Positions 6,544-9,241 of a stretch of DNA of 9,241 nt are shown in pieces (positions within the stretch are counted from its first letter, which is position 1; the number at the start of each line of letters is the position of its first letter). The stretch comes from Halobacteriales archaeon SW_5_68_122 (lineage in GTDB: Archaea > Halobacteriota > Halobacteria > Halobacteriales > Haloarculaceae): positions 1 through 9,241 of the forward strand of contig PXSL01000111.1 in assembly GCA_003022815.1 (NCBI GenBank). Reading direction: 5' to 3'. Under the pieces are notes generated by a model that saw only the letters and a list, made by a program, of their open reading frames with translations, ran no database searches and was not told where the DNA came from. A program made the position numbers and the translations under genes.

Positions 6544-7290
6544 ATGACCGATGTCGACGTGCCGGAGTCACATCCCCGCTACGAGTCGCTACTGACGCGA
6601 CACCGCATCGAGGCGGGCGTCGAGAAGGGCATCACCTCCAGGCAGGGCCTCATCGCCCAGGGCCGCGGCGAGGCCTACGACTACCTGCTCGGCGAGCAGA
6701 CCATCCCGAGCGCCGACGACGCCGCACGGGCGGCCGCGGCCCACCTCCTGCGGGCCGACCACGCGGTACTGTCGGTCAACGGCAACGTGGCCGCGCTGGC
6801 GCCTGAAGAAACCGTCGAACTCGCCGAGACCACCGGCGCGGACATCGAGGTCAACCTGTTCAACCGCACCGAGGCGCGGATGGAGCGCGTCGCCGAACAC
6901 ATGCACGAGTACGGCGCCGAGGAGGTGCTCGGTCTCGAGGCCGACGGCCGCATCCCGGGTCTTGACCACGAGCGCGCGAAGGTCGACGCCGACGGCATCG
7001 GAAGCGCCGACATGGTGCTCGTCCCGCTGGAGGACGGCGACCGCGCGGAGGCACTCGCCGAGATGGGCATGACCGAACTGGTCGTCGACCTGAACCCGCT
7101 GTCGCGGTCGGCGCAGACGGCATCGGTCCCCATTGTCGACAATGTCGTCCGCGCGCTGCCGAACGTGACCGACCACGCTCGCTCGCTGGCCGACGCCGAC
7201 GAGGCGGAACTGGACGCCATCGCCGAGGCGTTCGACCCCGAGGCGGCGCTGACAGCGGCCGAACGGGCGATACGGGAGCCGTCGGGGTAG
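6544..7290 (+). CDS. 4-phosphopantoate--beta-alanine ligase (archaeal phosphopantothenate synthetase)
   Basis: This cytosolic enzyme joins 4-phosphopantoate and beta-alanine using ATP, giving 4'-phosphopantothenate for coenzyme A. It replaces the bacterial order of synthase then kinase. The 248-residue length is normal. Motifs visible in order are HPRYESLLTRHRIEAGVEKG (10-29), QGLIAQGRGEAYDYLLGE (34-51), LSVNGNVAALAPEE (76-89), NLFNRTEARMERV (103-115), PGLDHERAKVDADGI (137-151) and VVDLNPLSRSAQTASVPIVD (179-198), followed by NVVRALPN. These are characteristic of the archaeal family formerly called DUF137. The frame is intact and ATG 6544 fits the promoter box about 27 bases upstream. Pantoate kinase, the preceding step, is 0.8 kb upstream on the same strand, which supports both calls. 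Confidence 0.94.
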   Translation: MTDVDVPESHPRYESLLTRHRIEAGVEKGITSRQGLIAQGRGEAYDYLLGEQTIPSADDAARAAAAHLLRADHAVLSVNGNVAALAPEETVELAETTGADIEVNLFNRTEARMERVAEHMHEYGAEEVLGLEADGRIPGLDHERAKVDADGIGSADMVLVPLEDGDRAEALAEMGMTELVVDLNPLSRSAQTASVPIVDNVVRALPNVTDHARSLADADEAELDAIAEAFDPEAALTAAERAIREPSG

Positions 7291-7373
7291 CGCCGTCGCC
7301 GGCTCTCGGCCCAGCCGCCGGCGGCTCCGGCCGGAATCCACGGCGAGAGGCGTCATGCGCGCGTCTGACGTAG

Positions 7374-7380
7374 TGTTTTG
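7374..7380 (+). promoter_or_regulatory. Putative leaderless promoter box for the four-helix membrane protein
   Basis: TGTTTTG at 7374-7380 is centred about 27 bases before ATG 7404 in the 113-base gap after the ligase gene. Spacing is the same as for the other plus-strand genes, and it supports ATG 7404 over the earlier in-frame GTG at 7380. Confidence 0.5.
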
Positions 7381-7403
7381 TGTGTCGAGACGGAAGCGAC
7401 GGT

Positions 7404-8264
7404 ATGGCTAGCCTCACGGAGGTCTACGAGGGAGGCGACGGGGCCGGCCTCCGGCGGCTGTACGCCGGCGTCGCGCTGTTCGGGGTCGGCGCGGTCCTAC
7501 TCGTTGGAGGCATCGTCACGGCAGCTACCGGTGTGGGCAGCCGGTTCGGGCTAGACCTGTTCGCGTCCCGCCGGGTCGCCGGCGTTCTCGGCGGCGTCGG
7601 GCTACCGGCGGTGTTCCTGGGAACCATGGCCGTCCTGCCGCGGGCCTCGCGGACCGTCCGGGGTGCCGCCTACGCCGGTGCCGCCGTCAGCCTCGTCGGC
7701 GTCTACCTGTTCAACGGCGCCTACCCCATCGACTGGGTGGGCGGCTCCGGCGATACCTCGATGACGCTCGTGGTCGCGTCGGTGTACTTCCTCGGGACGC
7801 TGGTGACGACGTGGTGTCTGTTCGCCGCCGTCGCCAACTTCAAGACCCGCAACGACCCGGGCGGCACCGTCAAACTCGAAATCACGAAGGACGGCGAGAC
7901 CCGCGTCGTCGAGGTGTCCAACGACCGGCTCAGGGGCACACTCGGCGGCATCGGTGTGCTCGGCGGCACGCCGGACGGCGACGTCGACACCCAGACCAAC
8001 CGCGAGTCCGCGGCAACGACCCACTCGACGGGCGGTCGCGGCGGGGGCACCGAGGGCATCACCGACGGCGGCGCGACGACCGACGATGCCGAGTTCCTCA
8101 CCGACGACGTCGGCGAGCCGACCGGCGACACCTACTGCGGGAACTGCTCGCACTTCCAGTACGTCCGCACCGACGGCGACATCGAGCCGTACTGCGGCTA
8201 CCACGGCGAGCTGATGGACGACATGGACGCCTGCGAGGAGTGGACGCCGAACACCGGCCGCTAG
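7404..8264 (+). CDS. Four-helix membrane protein with acidic linker and C-terminal Cys cluster (haloarchaeal conserved protein)
   Basis: A 286-residue protein starting MASLTEVYEGG. Predicted helices lie at about 18-42, 57-80, 86-104 and 118-145. A short cytosolic-looking beta segment follows (VKLEITKDGETRVVEVSND, 156-174). Residues about 188-240 are a low-complexity Gly/Thr/Asp linker. The C-terminus holds YCGNCSHFQYV (C245, C248), PYCGYHG (C264, H267) and DACEEW (C277), a probable zinc-binding knuckle. It resembles a conserved haloarchaeal family of unknown function, possibly the one labelled DUF7139, but I am not sure of that number. ATG 7404 is preferred to GTG 7380 because of the upstream T-rich box and the conserved-looking start. 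Its TAG shares the palindrome CTAG with the stop of the convergent Mut7-C gene. No enzyme motif is seen. A membrane-anchored regulator or assembly factor would be speculation. Confidence 0.82.
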   Translation: MASLTEVYEGGDGAGLRRLYAGVALFGVGAVLLVGGIVTAATGVGSRFGLDLFASRRVAGVLGGVGLPAVFLGTMAVLPRASRTVRGAAYAGAAVSLVGVYLFNGAYPIDWVGGSGDTSMTLVVASVYFLGTLVTTWCLFAAVANFKTRNDPGGTVKLEITKDGETRVVEVSNDRLRGTLGGIGVLGGTPDGDVDTQTNRESAATTHSTGGRGGGTEGITDGGATTDDAEFLTDDVGEPTGDTYCGNCSHFQYVRTDGDIEPYCGYHGELMDDMDACEEWTPNTGR

Positions 8265-8651
8265 TCGAGTTTCGCCGCCATCCGCTCGTTCACCGTTGTC
8301 GACCGCCTTCAGCCGGCCGTTGCAGCGGCCACACCGGACCGGCTCGTCGGCGACGGTCAACCGGACGCCCGCCTCGCGTAGCTCCGCCAGCTGATCCTCC
8401 ACCTCGCGGGCGGTCAGGAGGAGCACGTCGTCAGCCGCCGCTGCCAGTTGCCGGTCGCGGGTGAGTAGCAGTCGGCCCTCCGAGGCGGCCGCCTCGCGGA
8501 CTCGGGCGTCGGCTTCGAGGTCCCGGTCGCCGGCGTCGGCCGCGTCGTAGCCGCAGGTCCGGAGGTAAACGGCGAGTTTCCCGAGCATGACATCTAGCAA
8601 CAACCGGTCCGTCTCGGGGCGGACCCGACGGTCGCGCTCGTCAGTCGTCAT
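8261..8651 (-). pseudogene. Mut7-C RNase-domain protein, zinc ribbon interrupted
   Basis: The gene starts at ATG 8651. Residues about 14-85 match the PIN-like Mut7-C domain: DRLLLDVMLGKLAVYLRTCG, the acidic pattern AGDRDLEADARV and LLLTRDRQLA. A zinc ribbon begins with RCGRCNGRLKAVD. Mut7-C proteins normally continue for about 30 residues with a second C-x2-C and a FW-GSHW motif. Here the frame instead runs on antisense to the convergent gene. The other frame, from about 8293, reads VNERMAAKLD and stops at TAG 8263-8261, exactly abutting the plus-strand gene end. That is what a Mut7-C C-terminus should look like in place and composition. I infer that the second half of the zinc ribbon (roughly 90 bases) is missing near 8294-8297, with loss of frame. 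The family is predicted to cleave RNA, but a role in this organism is unknown. Confidence 0.75.
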
Positions 8652-8740
8652 CGCCTCGAATACGGTCCGGCCGGCGAGCTTTCCGGAAGCTCTCGGTCCG
8701 TCAGGGCGAAGCGGTCGGCCGGCCAGTTCGTCCGTGTCAC
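8641..8740 (-). pseudogene. Remnant of a small gene between polX and Mut7-C, frame broken
   Basis: One base after the polX stop a GTG at 8740 opens MTRTNWPADRFALTDRE with haloarchaeal codon use. Near 8689-8694 (GAGAGC on the minus strand) the likely frame changes to ESFRKARRPDRIRGDDD and stops at TGA 8643-8641, overlapping the Mut7-C start by 11 bases. Both ends fit a tight polX - small gene - Mut7-C operon. Restoring two bases in the GAGAG run would give a 33-34 residue protein. A larger loss from the middle of a longer gene is equally possible. I do not recognise the product. As it stands only a 29-residue peptide from GTG 8740 is open. Confidence 0.4.
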
Positions 8741-8741
8741 G

Positions 8742-9241
8742 TCATAATCCCAGGAACTGCCGGACGCCGTCGGCATCTCGGCAGTTGAGCACGTCTTCCG
8801 GTTCACACCAGCCACGGCGGGCGGTGTGGACGCCGTAGCGGACGTACTCGAAGGACCCGGGGTGGTGGGCGTCGGTGTTGACGCTGATGGTCGCGCCGGC
8901 TTCGAGTGCGACCTTCACGTAGCTCGAACGGAGGTCAAGCCGGTTGGGGTTGGCGTTTATTTCGAGGGCGACCCCGTGGTCGGCGGCGGCCTCGGCGACC
9001 CGCTCGACGTCGATGTCGTGGCCGGGGCGCCGGTTCAACATCCGGCCGGTCGGGTGGCCGATGACGTCGACTTCGGGGTGTTCGATGGCTGCTACCAGGC
9101 GGTCGGTCCCGTCGCCGTCCAGCGCGCTGTGCGGCGAGGCGACCACCAGGTCCAGTTCCGCCAACACGTCGTCGCCGACGGAGATTCCGCCCTCGGCGTC
9201 GATGTTGGCCTCGACCCCGGCGAGGACGTCGATGTCGGCGT
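8742..9241 (-). CDS. polX: DNA polymerase X family protein, C-terminal PHP domain (cut by right edge)
   Basis: The frame enters at the right edge (first full codon 9239-9237) and ends at TGA 8744-8742, giving about 165 residues. It holds the last half of a PHP phosphoesterase domain: DIDVLAGVEANIDAEGG, LDLVVASPHSALD, EHPEVDVIGHPTGR, ALEINANPNRLDL and ISVNTDAHHPGS, followed by RYGVHTARRGW and EPEDVLNCR near the C-terminus. The His, Glu and Asp residues in VEANI, SPHS, GHP and NTDAHH are the usual metal-binding set. This arrangement and ending match bacterial and archaeal PolX, where a polymerase beta-like N-terminus with a helix-hairpin-helix is joined to a PHP 3'-5' exonuclease used in base-excision repair. 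The polymerase part is outside the window, so a stand-alone PHP hydrolase cannot be fully excluded. Confidence 0.88.
   Translation of the reverse strand, partial: ADIDVLAGVEANIDAEGGISVGDDVLAELDLVVASPHSALDGDGTDRLVAAIEHPEVDVIGHPTGRMLNRRPGHDIDVERVAEAAADHGVALEINANPNRLDLRSSYVKVALEAGATISVNTDAHHPGSFEYVRYGVHTARRGWCEPEDVLNCRDADGVRQFLGL

Noticed and set aside
6354..6806. Overlapping plus-strand frame across the membrane protein end and the ligase start.
   Set aside because: Arg/Pro/Gly-rich shadow of two real genes in another frame.
7313..7326. A perfect 14-bp palindrome AGCCGCCGGCGGCT 22 bases after the ligase stop, a possible terminator hairpin.
   Set aside because: It has no T tract, as archaeal terminators need, and GC-only palindromes are common in such a genome.
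7602..8260. Continuation of the Mut7-C frame for about 220 codons antisense to the membrane protein gene.
   Set aside because: The tail has no family likeness and exists only because the frame was lost near 8295. The sense strand encodes a coherent protein.
1..9241. Search for CRISPR repeats, tRNA/rRNA genes, insertion sequences, attachment sites and defence genes.
   Set aside because: No regular repeat-spacer pattern, cloverleaf-like sequence, transposase motif or defence-type domain was seen by eye. A covariance-model scan would be needed to exclude RNA genes fully.

Overview
The window looks like chromosomal DNA of a haloarchaeon (class Halobacteria). It is very GC-rich, with codon third positions almost all G or C. 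The soluble proteins are strongly acidic. Several genes sit about 27 nt downstream of a T-rich box with no room for a leader, which is the usual haloarchaeal leaderless layout. Archaeal-type coenzyme A genes (pantoate kinase and phosphopantothenate synthetase) fit this.

Layout. Positions 1-4704 on the minus strand hold an Mrp/Mnh-type multisubunit Na+/H+ antiporter operon. In transcription order it is mnhE (with a Usp-like N-terminal extension), mnhF, mnhG, a DUF4040/MbhE-like subunit, mnhB, mnhC, mnhD, and a second NuoL/MrpA/MrpD-type subunit that runs off the left edge. Most junctions are 4-base ATGA or GTGA overlaps, so the operon is tightly coupled. Positions 4705-4921 are a divergent promoter region with a 14-bp inverted repeat (13/14 match) and a 13-bp exact direct repeat. 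On the plus strand follow pantoate kinase, a remnant of another gene, a five-helix membrane protein of unknown function, 4-phosphopantoate--beta-alanine ligase, and a four-helix membrane protein with a C-terminal Cys cluster. On the minus strand at the right end are a broken Mut7-C RNase-like gene, a broken small gene, and the C-terminal PHP domain of a family X DNA polymerase (PolX) that runs off the right edge.

Main result of the hunt. At least five loci are interrupted in the same way: coding sequence of a recognisable gene stops in one frame and resumes in another, apparently with intervening codons missing. They are mnhD (near 1578-1597), mnhE (near 4695), the end of pantoate kinase and start of the next gene (near 5707), Mut7-C (near 8294-8297) and the small gene between polX and Mut7-C (near 8690). 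Outer gene boundaries and operon overlaps are intact at most of these loci. So many lesions in 9.2 kb, some in housekeeping genes, argues for missing sequence in the assembly or reads. Genuine gene decay is the less likely alternative. I found no convincing novel defence, mobile or CRISPR system. There are no RNA genes, insertion sequences or attachment sites that I can support. No gene-free stretch exceeds 300 bases.
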